From the NCBI RefSeq assembly GCF_030264295.1, contig NZ_CP127173.1, positions 1,743,501 to 1,807,500 of the forward strand: 64,000 bases of DNA, written 5' to 3'. The stretch is from Amycolatopsis nalaikhensis (lineage in GTDB: Bacteria > Actinomycetota > Actinomycetes > Mycobacteriales > Pseudonocardiaceae). The notes under the pieces are model-generated. The model worked only from the letters and a program-made list of their open reading frames with translations, was not told where the DNA came from and ran no database searches. The position numbers and the translations under genes were made by a program. Of the stretch, positions 27,716 through 37,181 are shown piece by piece (position 1 is the first letter of the stretch; every line of letters begins with the position of its first letter).

Positions 27716-28894
27716 CTAGCTGACGGCGACCTGTTCGCGGGGTTCGCGGACCCGCCCCCACGCGACGCCCATCAGCAGCAGGGCGGCCAGGGTGAGCGCG
27801 GCCGCGACCTCGGGCAGCAGCAGCGGCCCGCCCGACGTCAGCACCGCCCCGCCGACCACGCCGGACAGGCCGACGCCCAGGTAGATCGCCGACGCGTTGA
27901 GCGACAGCACCAGACCCGCGTGGCCCGGCGACAGCTCGATCAGCCGGTGCTGCACCGGCGGGTTGAACGACCACGTCGCCAGGCCCCACACGAACAGCGT
28001 CACCGCGGCGCCGACCGTCGTCGCCGTGGCGATCGGCAGCAGGGCCATCACGACGGTGATCGCCGCCGTCACCACGAGCAGCGGGGCGCGTGAACCCCAG
28101 CGGTCCGCCGCGCGGCCGCCGGCGAAGTTGCCGACCGCGCCGCCGATGCCGTAGCAGAAGAGCAGCACCGTGACCGTCGTGCCGTGCACGCCCGCGGTCG
28201 CGGCCAGCAGCGGCGAGACGAACGTGTAGACCATGAACGCGGCCAGGCACGCGAGGACCGTCGTGGCCAGCATGACGAGCACCCGCGGGTCGCGGCCGGC
28301 GGCGAACCGCTCGGCGAGGCTCACCCGCGGCGGCGCGGCGACGCGGGGCAGTGCGACCTGCACGGCCAGCGCACTGGCCAGCGAGAACGCCGCGACCAGC
28401 GCGAACGCCGTCCGGTAGCCGAGGTGCTGGGAGATCAGGCTGCCCAGCGGGACGCCGAAGATCAGTGCGACCGTGAGGCCGCCGAACACGAGCGCGACCG
28501 CGCGGCCCCGGCGTTCGGGGACGGTCAGCTCGGCCGCGACCGCGCTGGCCGCCGGGGTGAACACCGCGGCCCCGACCGCGGTCACCACCCTGGCCACCAG
28601 CAGCGAGCCATAGCCGGGCGCGAGCGCGGCGAAGAGGTTGCCAGCCCCGGTCACGGCGAGCGCGGCGACCAGCAGTGTGCGGCGTTCCCAGGCGCCGGTC
28701 GCGGCGGCGAACAGCGGCGAGCCGACCGCGTACGCGATGGCGAAGGCCGTGACGAGCTGGGCCGCGGCGGTGGCCGAGACGTGCAGCTCACCGGTCAGCG
28801 CGGGCAGCAGCCCGGCGACGATGTAGCCGCTGGTCCCGACGCCGAAGGCGCCGAAGGCGAGGACCGAGATCCTCGAGGACGAGGGTGCGGACAT
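27716..28894 (-). CDS. MFS transporter (DHA1-type drug exporter)
   Basis: A 392-residue, 12-transmembrane major facilitator of the AraJ/Cmx-like DHA1 group. The N-terminus (LAFGAFGVGTSGYIVAGLLPAL) and motif VARVVTAVGAAVFTPAA fit that group. The start at 28894 gives a first helix directly; an extension to 29209 would run through the divergent promoter region. The divergent ArsR-type gene at 29003 probably controls it. The substrate is unknown. Confidence 0.9.
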   Translation of the reverse strand: MSAPSSSRISVLAFGAFGVGTSGYIVAGLLPALTGELHVSATAAAQLVTAFAIAYAVGSPLFAAATGAWERRTLLVAALAVTGAGNLFAALAPGYGSLLVARVVTAVGAAVFTPAASAVAAELTVPERRGRAVALVFGGLTVALIFGVPLGSLISQHLGYRTAFALVAAFSLASALAVQVALPRVAAPPRVSLAERFAAGRDPRVLVMLATTVLACLAAFMVYTFVSPLLAATAGVHGTTVTVLLFCYGIGGAVGNFAGGRAADRWGSRAPLLVVTAAITVVMALLPIATATTVGAAVTLFVWGLATWSFNPPVQHRLIELSPGHAGLVLSLNASAIYLGVGLSGVVGGAVLTSGGPLLLPEVAAALTLAALLLMGVAWGRVREPREQVAVS

Positions 28895-29002
28895 GGGTGG
28901 AGCCCCCAAGCGAAGCAGGGATTGGTTCGATGAACGTCGTAGTTCGACTATCACCGTACTACGCGGCCCCGACAATTTCGACCGCCGTCGTACAATGGAC
29001 CC

Positions 29003-29326
29003 ATGTCGAAGACCGCCGCGCTGCCGCCGCTCGTCCACCCCACCCGGGACGAGATCACCGTCGAGGGCGTGCTCCGCGCCCTGGCCGACCCCGTGCGCCT
29101 GGCGATCGTCCGGCAACTGGCGGCCGCGGACCACGAGATCGCGTGCGGCGGACTGACCGTCCCGGTGACGAAGTCCACAATCACCCACCACCTGAGCATC
29201 CTGCGCCAAGCCGGCGTCGTCTCCGGCCGCCAGGAGGGCACCACGCGGTTCAACTCGTTGCGCCGCAACGACCTCGACGCTCTGTTCCCCGGCCTGCTCG
29301 ACGGCGTGCTGGCCGCGCCACGATGA
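29003..29326 (+). CDS. ArsR-type winged-helix transcriptional regulator
   Basis: A 107-residue regulator: EGVLRALADPVRLAIVRQLA opens the ArsR/helix_turn_helix_5 domain, and KSTITHHLSILRQAGVVSGRQEG is the recognition helix and wing. There is no Cys pair of metal sensors. It is divergent from an MFS exporter. The 108-base space between them has GTAGT and ACTAC half-sites around 28939-28963 that may be its operator. Confidence 0.88.
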   Translation: MSKTAALPPLVHPTRDEITVEGVLRALADPVRLAIVRQLAAADHEIACGGLTVPVTKSTITHHLSILRQAGVVSGRQEGTTRFNSLRRNDLDALFPGLLDGVLAAPR

Positions 29327-29498
29327 GCCGTGTGGATCGTCACCCGAAATCGGGATGACAACGACCCCCTTCGTCGGTTGGACTGTGCGTAGGACAGCTC
29401 ACGGCGCTGGGGCCGCATGGCTGTCTTTCTTTATGACCCCGTACTGAACCGATCCAGAGATCGGCCGAGTAATCGTTTACCCACTGGGAAGGAGTGCC

Positions 29499-30680
29499 GT
29501 GCCCGTCGCGCTGCTCGCGCTCGCCATCGGAGCTTTCGGCATCGGGACCACCGAGTTCGTCATGATGGGCGTGCTGCCCCAGGCGGCCGCCGACTTCGGC
29601 GTCGACATCCCGACCGCCGGCCACCTCATCTCCGCCTACGCCCTCGGCGTCGTCGTCGGCGCGCCCCTGCTCACCGCGGTCGCCGTCCGGCTGCCGCGCA
29701 AGACCATGCTGCTGGCCATGATGGGCCTGTTCACGCTGGGCAACGCCCTCTTCGCGCTGTCGCCCACCCAGGAGTTCGGCGTGGCGTTCCGGTTCCTCGC
29801 CGGCCTGCCCCACGGCGCGTTCTTCGGCGCCGGTGCGGTCGTCGCGTCCAGTTTGGTCGGCCCTGGCCAGCGCGCGAAGGCCGTGTCGATGATGTTCCTC
29901 GGCCTGACCCTGGCGAACGTCATCGGCGTGCCGCTCGGCACTCTGCTCGGCCAGCAGGTCGGCTGGCGCGCCACCTTCGGCGTCGTCGCGGTGATCGGGC
30001 TGGTCGCCATCGCGGCGATCGCGAAGCTCGTCCCGCACCAGGGCAAGCCGGCCGAGGCGTCGCTGCGCGGCGAACTCGGCGCGTTCAAGCGGCCGCAGGT
30101 GCACCTGGCGCTGGCGATCGTCACGTTCGGGCTCGGCGGCGTGTTCGCCTGCCTGTCCTACATCACGCCGATGCTGACCGACGTCGCCGGCTACTCGCCG
30201 TCGAACGTGACGCTGCTGCTGTCGCTGGCGGGCGTCGGCATGACGATCGGCAACCTGCTCGGCGGCCGCCTGGCCGACCGCGCGCTGATGCCGAGCCTCT
30301 ACATCGCGCTGCTGGCGCTGGCGTCGGTGCTGGGGATCTTCACGATCACCGCGCAGGGCAAGGTGGGCGCGGCGATCACGATCTTCTTCGTCGGCGTCGC
30401 CGGGTTCATGATCGGCCCGATGATGCAGGCGCGGATCATGGAGAAGGCGGGCGGCACACCGTCCCTGGTGTCGGCCGCCGTCCAGTCCGCGTTCAACATC
30501 GCCAACTCGATCGGGGCCTACCTCGGCGGGCTGGTCATCGCGGGCGGGCTCGGCCTGGTCGCCCCCAACTGGGTCGGCGCCCTGCTGGCGGTGTTCGGCC
30601 TGACGCTGGCGATCGTCTCGGGCACTTTGGACCACCGCGAGGCGAAAGCCGAACGACGCGAGCTCGCCCTGGCATCCTGA
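29499..30680 (+). CDS. MFS transporter (Cmx/AraJ-like drug exporter)
   Basis: A 393-residue, 12-helix major facilitator. The first helix, ALAIGAFGIGTTEFVMMGVLP, is typical of chloramphenicol-exporter-like DHA1 proteins. The GTG at 29499 follows GGAAGGAG by four bases. It is a second, diverged paralogue of the exporter at 27716-28894, only 0.6 kb away. The stop is embedded in a 15-bp palindrome that runs into the 34-bp palindrome. The substrate is unknown. Confidence 0.9.
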   Translation: MPVALLALAIGAFGIGTTEFVMMGVLPQAAADFGVDIPTAGHLISAYALGVVVGAPLLTAVAVRLPRKTMLLAMMGLFTLGNALFALSPTQEFGVAFRFLAGLPHGAFFGAGAVVASSLVGPGQRAKAVSMMFLGLTLANVIGVPLGTLLGQQVGWRATFGVVAVIGLVAIAAIAKLVPHQGKPAEASLRGELGAFKRPQVHLALAIVTFGLGGVFACLSYITPMLTDVAGYSPSNVTLLLSLAGVGMTIGNLLGGRLADRALMPSLYIALLALASVLGIFTITAQGKVGAAITIFFVGVAGFMIGPMMQARIMEKAGGTPSLVSAAVQSAFNIANSIGAYLGGLVIAGGLGLVAPNWVGALLAVFGLTLAIVSGTLDHREAKAERRELALAS

Positions 30681-30691
30681 CAGTCACTGTC

Positions 30692-30725
30692 AAAAGCGGC
30701 ACTTTCACGTGAAAGTGCCGCTTTT
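30692..30725. repeat. 34-bp perfect palindrome with CACGTG centre
   Basis: The two 17-base halves are exact reverse complements (AAAAGCGGCACTTTCAC and its mirror) and the outer ends form A/T runs. It can therefore act as a bidirectional terminator between the convergent MFS and DUF3017 genes. Its core CTTTCACGTGAAAG recurs twice inside the gene at 49968-51428. Confidence 0.85.
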
Positions 30726-30730
30726 GGCCG

Positions 30731-31054
30731 TCAGGAGGAGCCGAACGGGCCGCCGATGATCGTCAGGGCCACGTACAGCACCGCTGCCGCCAGGCCCGTG
30801 TACGTCACGATGTCCACGGCCTTGCCGCGGATCGCCAGCAGCCCGGCCCTGGCCGTCGGCAGCACCGCCCGCAGCACCGCGGCGAGGAGGAGCGCGGCGC
30901 CGATCAGCGCCGCGCCTTCCCGCCAGTGGTACTGGACGATCCGCAGCGCCGCCACGGCCACCACCAGCAGCACCGCCGCGAACGGCAGCTGGGTGAACCG
31001 GGCCGTCCGGCTCCGGCGGTCGCCGATGTCCCGCCGGTCCTCCGTCATGGTCAT
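30731..31054 (-). CDS. DUF3017 domain-containing membrane protein
   Basis: A 107-residue membrane protein with an Arg/Asp-rich cytosolic start and three transmembrane segments (about 24-42, 48-66 and 84-102). The RIVQYHWREGAALIGAALLLAAVLRAVLP region is the DUF3017 signature. The first ATG overlaps the folD stop by one base (TGATG), so the two genes are coupled, an arrangement conserved in actinobacteria. Function unknown. Confidence 0.87.
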   Translation of the reverse strand: MTMTEDRRDIGDRRSRTARFTQLPFAAVLLVVAVAALRIVQYHWREGAALIGAALLLAAVLRAVLPTARAGLLAIRGKAVDIVTYTGLAAAVLYVALTIIGGPFGSS

Positions 31055-31917
31055 CAGCCTTGGACCGAGCGTTCCGCCGCCTCGACGACGTTGCTCACCA
31101 GCATCGCCCGGGTCATCGGCCCCACGCCGCCGGGGTTCGGCGAGATCCAGCCGGCCACCTCGGCGACTCCCGGGTGGACGTCGCCGGTGAGCTTGCCGTC
31201 CACGTGGGACACACCGACGTCGAGCACGGCCGCGCCCGGCGCCACCATGTCCGGCGTGATGATCCCGGGCACGCCCGCGGCGGCGACGACGATGTCGGCG
31301 CGGCGGACCTCGGCGGCCAGGTCGCGGGTGCCGGTGTGGCACAGGGTCACCGTGGCGTTCTCGCTGCGGCGCGTCAGCAGCAGGCCCAGCGTGCGGCCGA
31401 CCGTGATGCCGCGGCCGACGACCGTCACCCGCGCGCCGTTCAGCTCGACGCCGTGGCGCTTGAGCAGCTCGATGATCCCGTACGGCGTGCACGGGAGCGC
31501 GCCCCGCTGACCGAGCACGAGCCGCCCGAGGCTGACCGGCGCGAGGCCGTCGGCGTCCTTCTCCGGGTCGATGCGCTCGAGCACGCGGTTCGCGTCGAGG
31601 TGCTTCGGCAGCGGCAGCTGGACGATGTAGCCGTGGCAGGCCGGGTCGGCGTTCAGCTCGTCGATGACGGCTTCGAGCTTCTCCTGCGAGATGTCGGCCG
31701 GCAGGTCGCGGCGGATCGAGTTGACGCCGATCTTGCCGCTGTCGGCGTGCTTCATCCGCACGTACGAGTGCGACCCCGGGTCGTCGCCGACCAGGACGGT
31801 GCCCAGGCCCGGCGTCACCCCCTTCGCGGCCAAGGCCGCGACGCGCGGTTCGAGCTCCGCGAAAATGGCGTTCTTGGTGGCCTTGCCGTCGAGAATCTTC
31901 GCCGTCACGAGGCCCAT
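31054..31917 (-). CDS. folD: Bifunctional methylenetetrahydrofolate dehydrogenase/methenyltetrahydrofolate cyclohydrolase
   Basis: One-carbon enzyme interconverting methylene- and formyl-tetrahydrofolate with NADP; 287 residues. Family marks are [14 protein letters not shown] with the catalytic Lys, [10 protein letters not shown], the NADP loop [16 protein letters not shown] and [10 protein letters not shown] near the C-terminus. The ATG at 31917 is annotated; the GTG at 31908 is an equally credible start. It supplies 10-formyl-THF for the PurN and PurH reactions. Confidence 0.95.
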   Translation of the reverse strand: MGLVTAKILDGKATKNAIFAELEPRVAALAAKGVTPGLGTVLVGDDPGSHSYVRMKHADSGKIGVNSIRRDLPADISQEKLEAVIDELNADPACHGYIVQLPLPKHLDANRVLERIDPEKDADGLAPVSLGRLVLGQRGALPCTPYGIIELLKRHGVELNGARVTVVGRGITVGRTLGLLLTRRSENATVTLCHTGTRDLAAEVRRADIVVAAAGVPGIITPDMVAPGAAVLDVGVSHVDGKLTGDVHPGVAEVAGWISPNPGGVGPMTRAMLVSNVVEAAERSVQG

Positions 31918-32136
31918 TCTGGCAAAGCGACCCCCGCGCGTCGCTTCCAGGCTCGGGCGGTCGCAGCCCGTAGAGTGGCCGCTACCCGCACGGTCCACTC
32001 GCGACGACGGCCGCGATCAAGCTGTGATCTACGGCACGTCGCATCACGCGAGGTCAGACCGTGTGCCACCGGGTCACCGAGCGGCAAAACCCACATGCGG
32101 GGTGCACACGCGCGCGCGAACAGTCAAAATGTCCCC

Positions 32137-35100
32137 GTGGCACAACCGACGACGCAGCTGAACGCGACCGAGCAGGACACCCTGGTCAAGCAGATCGGCC
32201 TTGCCCTGCTCCGTGCCGCCCCGCGCGACTGGCGCAAGGTCACCGCGGAGTACCGAGCCGTCGGGAGGTACCACGAGCTCACCGGCGAGATCGTCACCGA
32301 GGACGGCACGGTGCACGAGTGGCTCGCCACCCACGACATCGCGACGCTCTTCGGCAGGCTGCGCGGCGGCATGTACCGCGACGGCCGCGGAACGTGGTTC
32401 AACGCGCGCTACCAGCTCGACCACCCGTCCAGCTACAACCTCGAATACAACCGCGACGAGCCGGTGTGGAACCTCGCGCCGCCGCCACAGGCCTATTCGG
32501 ACGAGCTGCGGATGTTCCCGCGCACCGAGGAGAACGTCCCCGAATGGCTGATCCGGCGGATGTCCGGGCTCGGCCCGGAGCAGCCTGGACCGCACTTCCG
32601 GATCGCCCGGATCTTCGACACCGTCGGCCCCGCCGGCCGCCCCGTCATCAACCGGCCCGACCTCGAGATCGAGGAGCAGGACCGGCTGCTGGAGTACCTG
32701 GAGAACGCGCCGCTGGTGGTGCCCGAGCGCGGCTACGACATCGACCGGCTGGCCGCGACGCCGGAGGCGACCGTCCCGGTCGCCTTCCACAGCGACGGCC
32801 AGTGGATCTGGCCCGCCGCCGTCGACTTCTACCTGCGCAAGTACGGCGTTTCGCCCGAACCGGACCTGGTCGAGCACGTCCGCGCGGTCGGGTTCAAGCT
32901 GCCGCCGGTCGACGAGCCCACGCTGCAGGCCGCGGCGGGGTACCTCACCCGGGGGAACCAGCCGCCGCCCCAGCAGCAGCGCCCGGCCGGGCCGCCGCCG
33001 CAGGGCCCGCCGCCCCAGCAGCAGGTGCCGCCGCCTCAGGCGCCCGCCGGTCCGCCGCCGGGGGTGGCCGCGGCGGCTGCCGCGCCGCCCGTCGCGCCGC
33101 CGGTTCCGCCGCAGCACCAGGAGCCGCCCGCGCCGGTGGAGTCGCCGCTGTCGGTGCACGCCCCGGCCGAGCCGGAGGCCCCGGCCGAAGAGCACGACTA
33201 CGCCGAAGAGGCCGAGTACGCCGAAGAGGGCTACGACGACCAGGAGTTCGACGACCGCTTCGCCGAGGACGACCAGTACGGCGAGGAGGACTACGACCAG
33301 CAGGCCGAGCACGCCGCGGGCACGAACGGCTCGGCGCCGGAACCGGGCCGCGTCCCGGACCTCGAAGAGACCGCGGAATACGTGCCCGACCAGCCGATCG
33401 GGCACGAGGAAGAGACCCCGCGCGACGGCGAGCCCTTCCCCCGGCGCGACGAGGAGGCGGCGCACGCCGCGTTCCAGCCGCCGCGTGACGAGGGTCCGGG
33501 CTTCCAGCAGGCCGAACCGGCGCGTGGGGACGAGCCCGCGCACGCCGGGTACGAGCAGCCGCAGGACGAGGCCGCACTCCCATCGCGGCAGGGTGGCTAC
33601 GAGCCGCCCCAGGACGAAGCTTTCCCGGCCCGGCAGGGCGAACCGGGGCGCGGCGGGCCCCAGGACGAGCCCGCGTTCCAGTCCCGGCAGGGTGGCTACG
33701 AGGCGCGCGAGCCCGAGCCCGCCCACGGCGGGTACGAGGCGCCGAACCAGGACGATGCTTTCCAGGGGCGGCAGGGCGAGCCCGCGTTCCAGTCCCGCCA
33801 AGCCGAGCCCGCGCACGCCGGGTACGAGCCGCCGCACCAGGACGAGCCCGCCTTCCAGAGCCGCCAGCCCGAACCCGCGCACGCCGGGTACGAGCAGCCG
33901 CACGAAGACGAGCACGAGGACGAACCCGCCCACGCCTTCGAGCCGCCGCGGCGCGAGGAGCAGCCCGCGTTCGACCCGGGCCCGCCGACCATGATCACCC
34001 AGCCCGAGGTGCCCGGCGTGCTGCCGGTGCCCGAGCCCCCGGCGCCGCAGCCCGCCGCCAAGGCGGAGCCGCCGGAGGCACCGCGGCCGGGCCGCCGGGC
34101 CCTGCGCCGCCAGCAGCCCGACCACCCGGTGCTCGCCGGGCTGCAGGCCAAGCTGGACGAGCTCGAGATCCCGGAAAGCGGCTACAAGCTGGGCGAACCG
34201 GCCGAGCACGGGTGGAGCGTCGAGCAGGTCGACGACGGCTGGCGCGTCGGCTGGTACGACGGCAAGCTCAGCAACCCCGCTGTGTTCGGCGACGCCGAGG
34301 ACGCGGCCGCGTTCATGCTCGGGAAGCTGCTGCTCAACCCCGAAGGCCACGTGCCAGCCGAGGAGCCGCCGCCCGCGCCGGAGCCCGAACCCGAGCCGGA
34401 ACCGGCCCCGCAGCGGGTCGTCGCGACGCTGTCGCCGGAGGTGGCGACCGGGTCGTACCCCGTCCGCAAGCCCGACCCGGTGCCCGCGCAGGAGCAGACG
34501 GCGTTCACCAGCGCCGAGGCGCTCTCGGCGACCTCGAAGACGACGAGCCGCCGGCCCCGCCGCGCCAGCCCGCCCCGCCCGCGCCGGTCCCGGCCGGACC
34601 GGGGCCGCAGCAGCTGGCGCAGCAGCCCGCCGGTCCGCCGCCGGTCGCCCCGGCACCGCCGCGACGGGAGCCGCCGTCGGCGCCGACCGTGCTGGCCCCG
34701 GTGCCGCCGGGCGCCGGTGCCCCGCCGGTCCCGCCGCCCGCACCGCCCACGCCGCCGCGGCGTGAGGAGCCGGCGCGGCCCGCCGTCAACGGCGGGGGTG
34801 GCGGCAACCAGCAGTGGCCGATCGCGCCGCTGGCCGGGGAGCCGCCGCTGACGCTGTTCCGCGGCAAGGAGCTGCGCGAGCTGCCCGCGGGCAGCGAGCT
34901 GGACCGCTTCGGCGGCCCGAACGGCAACCTGACGTACGCGGCGGGCACGCCGTTCGCCGAGCGTTCGCTGGTGCCGGAGTGGGTGAACCGCCCGTACCAC
35001 GTCTACCGGGTGCAGCGGCCGCTGGAGACGCTCGCGGGCGTCGCGATCCCGTGGTTCAACCAGCCCGGCGGCGGGTCGGCGTACCTGCTGCCGGCGTCGA

Positions 35101-35166
35101 TCGAGGAGCTGCTCGCCGAGGGCGACCTGATCGAAGCTCGACCCGGGCGAACCGCCGATCGACTGA
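32137..35166 (+). pseudogene. TNT (NAD glycohydrolase toxin)-related protein, frameshifted
   Basis: A long gene whose C-terminal toxin domain is out of frame with its start. From GTG 32137 the first frame encodes a conserved N-terminal domain (RAVGRYHELTGEIV, then YRDGRGTWFNARYQ, recalling YezG/DUF600 folds). A Pro/Gln- and Glu-rich linker with repeats such as EPAHAGYE follows, then a small domain around 34.1-34.35 kb. Near 34530 the homologous reading jumps to another frame, which encodes GELDRFGGPxGNLTYAAGTPFAERSL-like TNT sequence (34.84-35.12 kb). A further one-base shift near 35135 would give a stop at 35164, just before a terminator. Reading straight through ends at 34851 in nonsense. 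Either decay or sequence error. Confidence 0.72.
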
Positions 35167-35174
35167 GTGCACCC

Positions 35175-35214
35175 CGCGAAGACCGGTGGCTTCGGCCGCC
35201 GGTCTTCGCGTTTT
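35175..35214 (+). terminator. Intrinsic terminator after the TNT-protein gene
   Basis: A 16-bp stem with one G-T pair and a TTCG tetraloop (35175-35190 with 35195-35210) is followed by TTTT. It begins nine bases after the proposed stop at 35164-35166 and supports that stop as the true gene end. Confidence 0.88.
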
Positions 35215-35819
35215 CAGCGGATGACGAGCCCGTGCGCGGCGGCGAAGGCGATGGCGGTTTCGACGTCGACCTCGGCGCCCCGCAAGTCGGCCTGGACGAG
35301 AGCGTTCGCGTCAAGGCGTGCGCCGCGCAGGTCGGCGCCCTCGAGCTTCGCGCCCTGCAACCGGGCGCCGGTGAGGTCGCTGCCGCGCAGATCGGCGCCG
35401 GTGAGGTCGGCCTCGGTCAGGTTGGCCTCCCGCAGCCGCAGCCCGGAGAGGCCGAGCCGCCGCAGCCGCGCCTTCGCGAGCGACGCCAGCGAGAGATCGC
35501 AGTCGGTGATCGCGATCCCGGCGAACCCGCTCTCGGCGAAGGACGTCCCGAGCAGCGAACACCCCGTCCACCGGCTGTCGACGAGCACGGTCCGGTCGAA
35601 GGTGCAGGAGCGGAACGCCGACGCGTCGTGCCGCGAGCGGGTGAGGTCGGCCTTGCTGAACACGCAGTCGTCGAAGGTGCAGCCGCGGGTCCGCAGCCCG
35701 CTCAAGTCCGCGCCGGTGAAGTCGCAGCCGCTGAACCGGCGCTTTTCCCACCACTGCCCCGACAACACCGCTTCGCGGTAGTCCTCCCCGGTCTCCAGCA
35801 CGGCCCCAGGGTGCCACAT
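35214..35819 (-). CDS. Pentapeptide repeat protein
   Basis: A 201-residue protein built largely from A(D/N)LxX pentapeptides that fold as a right-handed beta-helix. Two blocks are seen: CDFTGADLSGLRTRGCTFDDCVF near 31-53, and a long run LREANLTEADLTGADLRG to LEGADLRGARLDANALVQADLRG. Some pentapeptide proteins protect gyrase by mimicking DNA, but most have unknown roles. It lies convergent to the TNT gene; nothing shows it to be an immunity protein. A GTG at 35801 is an alternative start. Confidence 0.88.
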   Translation of the reverse strand: MWHPGAVLETGEDYREAVLSGQWWEKRRFSGCDFTGADLSGLRTRGCTFDDCVFSKADLTRSRHDASAFRSCTFDRTVLVDSRWTGCSLLGTSFAESGFAGIAITDCDLSLASLAKARLRRLGLSGLRLREANLTEADLTGADLRGSDLTGARLQGAKLEGADLRGARLDANALVQADLRGAEVDVETAIAFAAAHGLVIR

Positions 35820-35822
35820 CGC

Positions 35823-36284
35823 CTACCGGGGCAGGGCACCCTGGACGTAGTTCATCGCCTCGACGTACTCGGGCAGCTGCGCGCGGCGGGCCATCTCGGC
35901 CTCGTCCAGGTTTTCCAGCCGGGTCTGGATCCACCACAGGTTGCCGAACGGGTCGCGCACGCGGCCGACGCGGTCGCCGAAGAACAACACCGTCTGGCGT
36001 GTCACCTCGGTCGCGCCCGCTTCGATCGCGCGCCGCTGCGTTTCTTCGCTGTCCGGCATGTAAAGCCGCAGGAACGCGAGGGTGTCGGGCCAGTCGTCGC
36101 GGGCGTCGAAGGCCATCACGACGGCGTCGCCGATGCGGACTTCGGCGTGCCCGATCTTCCCGTCCTCCCCGACGACCCGCCCGATCTCCTCGGCGTCGAA
36201 GGCGCGCTTCAGGAAGTCGATCAGGGCGGCGGTGTCGCGGCCGATGATCCACGGGGTGACCGTCGTGTAGCCGTCGGGAACCAT
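35823..36284 (-). CDS. VOC (glyoxalase/bleomycin-resistance fold) family protein
   Basis: A 153-residue vicinal-oxygen-chelate protein of the PhnB-like group: TVTPWIIGRDTAALIDFLKRAFDAEE, GHAEVRIGDAVVMAFDA and GRVRDPFGNLWWIQTRLEN. The metal-ligand His/Glu set of true glyoxalases is incomplete. The function is unknown. It is divergent from an AraC-type regulator 75 bases away, likely its controller, and ends three bases before the pentapeptide gene start. Confidence 0.87.
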   Translation of the reverse strand: MVPDGYTTVTPWIIGRDTAALIDFLKRAFDAEEIGRVVGEDGKIGHAEVRIGDAVVMAFDARDDWPDTLAFLRLYMPDSEETQRRAIEAGATEVTRQTVLFFGDRVGRVRDPFGNLWWIQTRLENLDEAEMARRAQLPEYVEAMNYVQGALPR

Positions 36285-36359
36285 GTTTCCTCCTCGTTCG
36301 GTGTGGCCCCGAGGTTAGGAGCGAAATAGGTCAGCTCCTGACCGCTGCATACTGGGCTC

Positions 36360-37181
36360 ATGGGAGTTCCCCTGCGGCCGGTGGCGGCGCGGTCGGTGTA
36401 CCGCGAGGTCGCGCCGCCGCCCGCGCTCGCCGGTGTGCTCGCCTGCGGCTGGCACGGTGACACCGGCTGGGCGCGGCCGCTGCGGGTGCTTCCGGACGGC
36501 TGCGCCGACCTCGTCTGGGATGGCGACGCGCTCGCCGTCGTCGTCACCGCCGGGGCGCCCGTGCGCCTGTGGGTCCCGGCGGCCGCGTTGCGCGTCGGTT
36601 TTCGCTTGCGCTGTGGGGCCGCGGCCGCCGTGCTCGGCACGTCGATGCCGGAGCTGCCCGCGGGCCCGACCCGGCTGAGCGACCTCTGGGGCGCCGCCGC
36701 CCGCCGCGCGGAAGACGTCCTCGCGCACACCGCGGATCCCGAGGCGCAGCGCGGGATTCTCGAAACGCTCGTCGCGCAGCGCCGGGTGACACCCGACCGG
36801 CGGGTGCTGGCCGCGGTCCACGCGCTCGGCACGGCGACCCGGACGTCTGACGTCGCCGACACTGTGGGCGTCAGCGAACGCGCGTTGCGGCGGCACCTCG
36901 TCCACGCCGTCGGCGCCGGACCGAAACAAGTGCACCGGATCCGGCGGTTCCAACGGTTCCTTCGCCTGCTCGAACCCCTCGCCGCGCGACGGACGTCCTT
37001 GGCCCGCGTCGCCGCCGAACTCGGGTATGCCGACCAGTCCCACCTCGGGCGCGACTGCCGCCGGTTGTCCGGCTCCTCCCCCGCCGCGCTGGTGCGGGTG
37101 GCCGAAAAGTTCCAGACGTCCGCCCCGCTCGCGCGCCACGATCGGCCTCATGTTCCGAGTGACCATCCCGGTGCGCTGTGA
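36360..37181 (+). CDS. AraC family regulator with DUF6597-like N-terminal domain
   Basis: A 273-residue regulator. The N-terminal sensing domain (VYREVAPPPALAGVLACGWHG and LPDGCADLVWDG) is the type common in Streptomyces AraC-like proteins. The C-terminal helix-turn-helix pair spans about 150-255 (VGVSERALRRHLVHAVGAGPKQVHRIRRFQR and ELGYADQSHLGRDCRRLSG). Its 3' end overlaps the thioesterase gene by 32 bases. Confidence 0.88.
   Translation: MGVPLRPVAARSVYREVAPPPALAGVLACGWHGDTGWARPLRVLPDGCADLVWDGDALAVVVTAGAPVRLWVPAAALRVGFRLRCGAAAAVLGTSMPELPAGPTRLSDLWGAAARRAEDVLAHTADPEAQRGILETLVAQRRVTPDRRVLAAVHALGTATRTSDVADTVGVSERALRRHLVHAVGAGPKQVHRIRRFQRFLRLLEPLAARRTSLARVAAELGYADQSHLGRDCRRLSGSSPAALVRVAEKFQTSAPLARHDRPHVPSDHPGAL

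Noticed and set aside
35214..35819. Pentapeptide protein as immunity factor for the TNT toxin
   Set aside because: It is convergent rather than co-transcribed, and its fold is unrelated to the known TNT immunity factor; proximity alone is not evidence.
34212..36329. A single 705-residue protein containing the TNT domain and continuing to 36329
   Set aside because: Its beginning is a shadow of the first TNT frame and its end runs through a terminator and antisense to the pentapeptide and VOC genes. Only the middle (about 34540-35130) is real coding.
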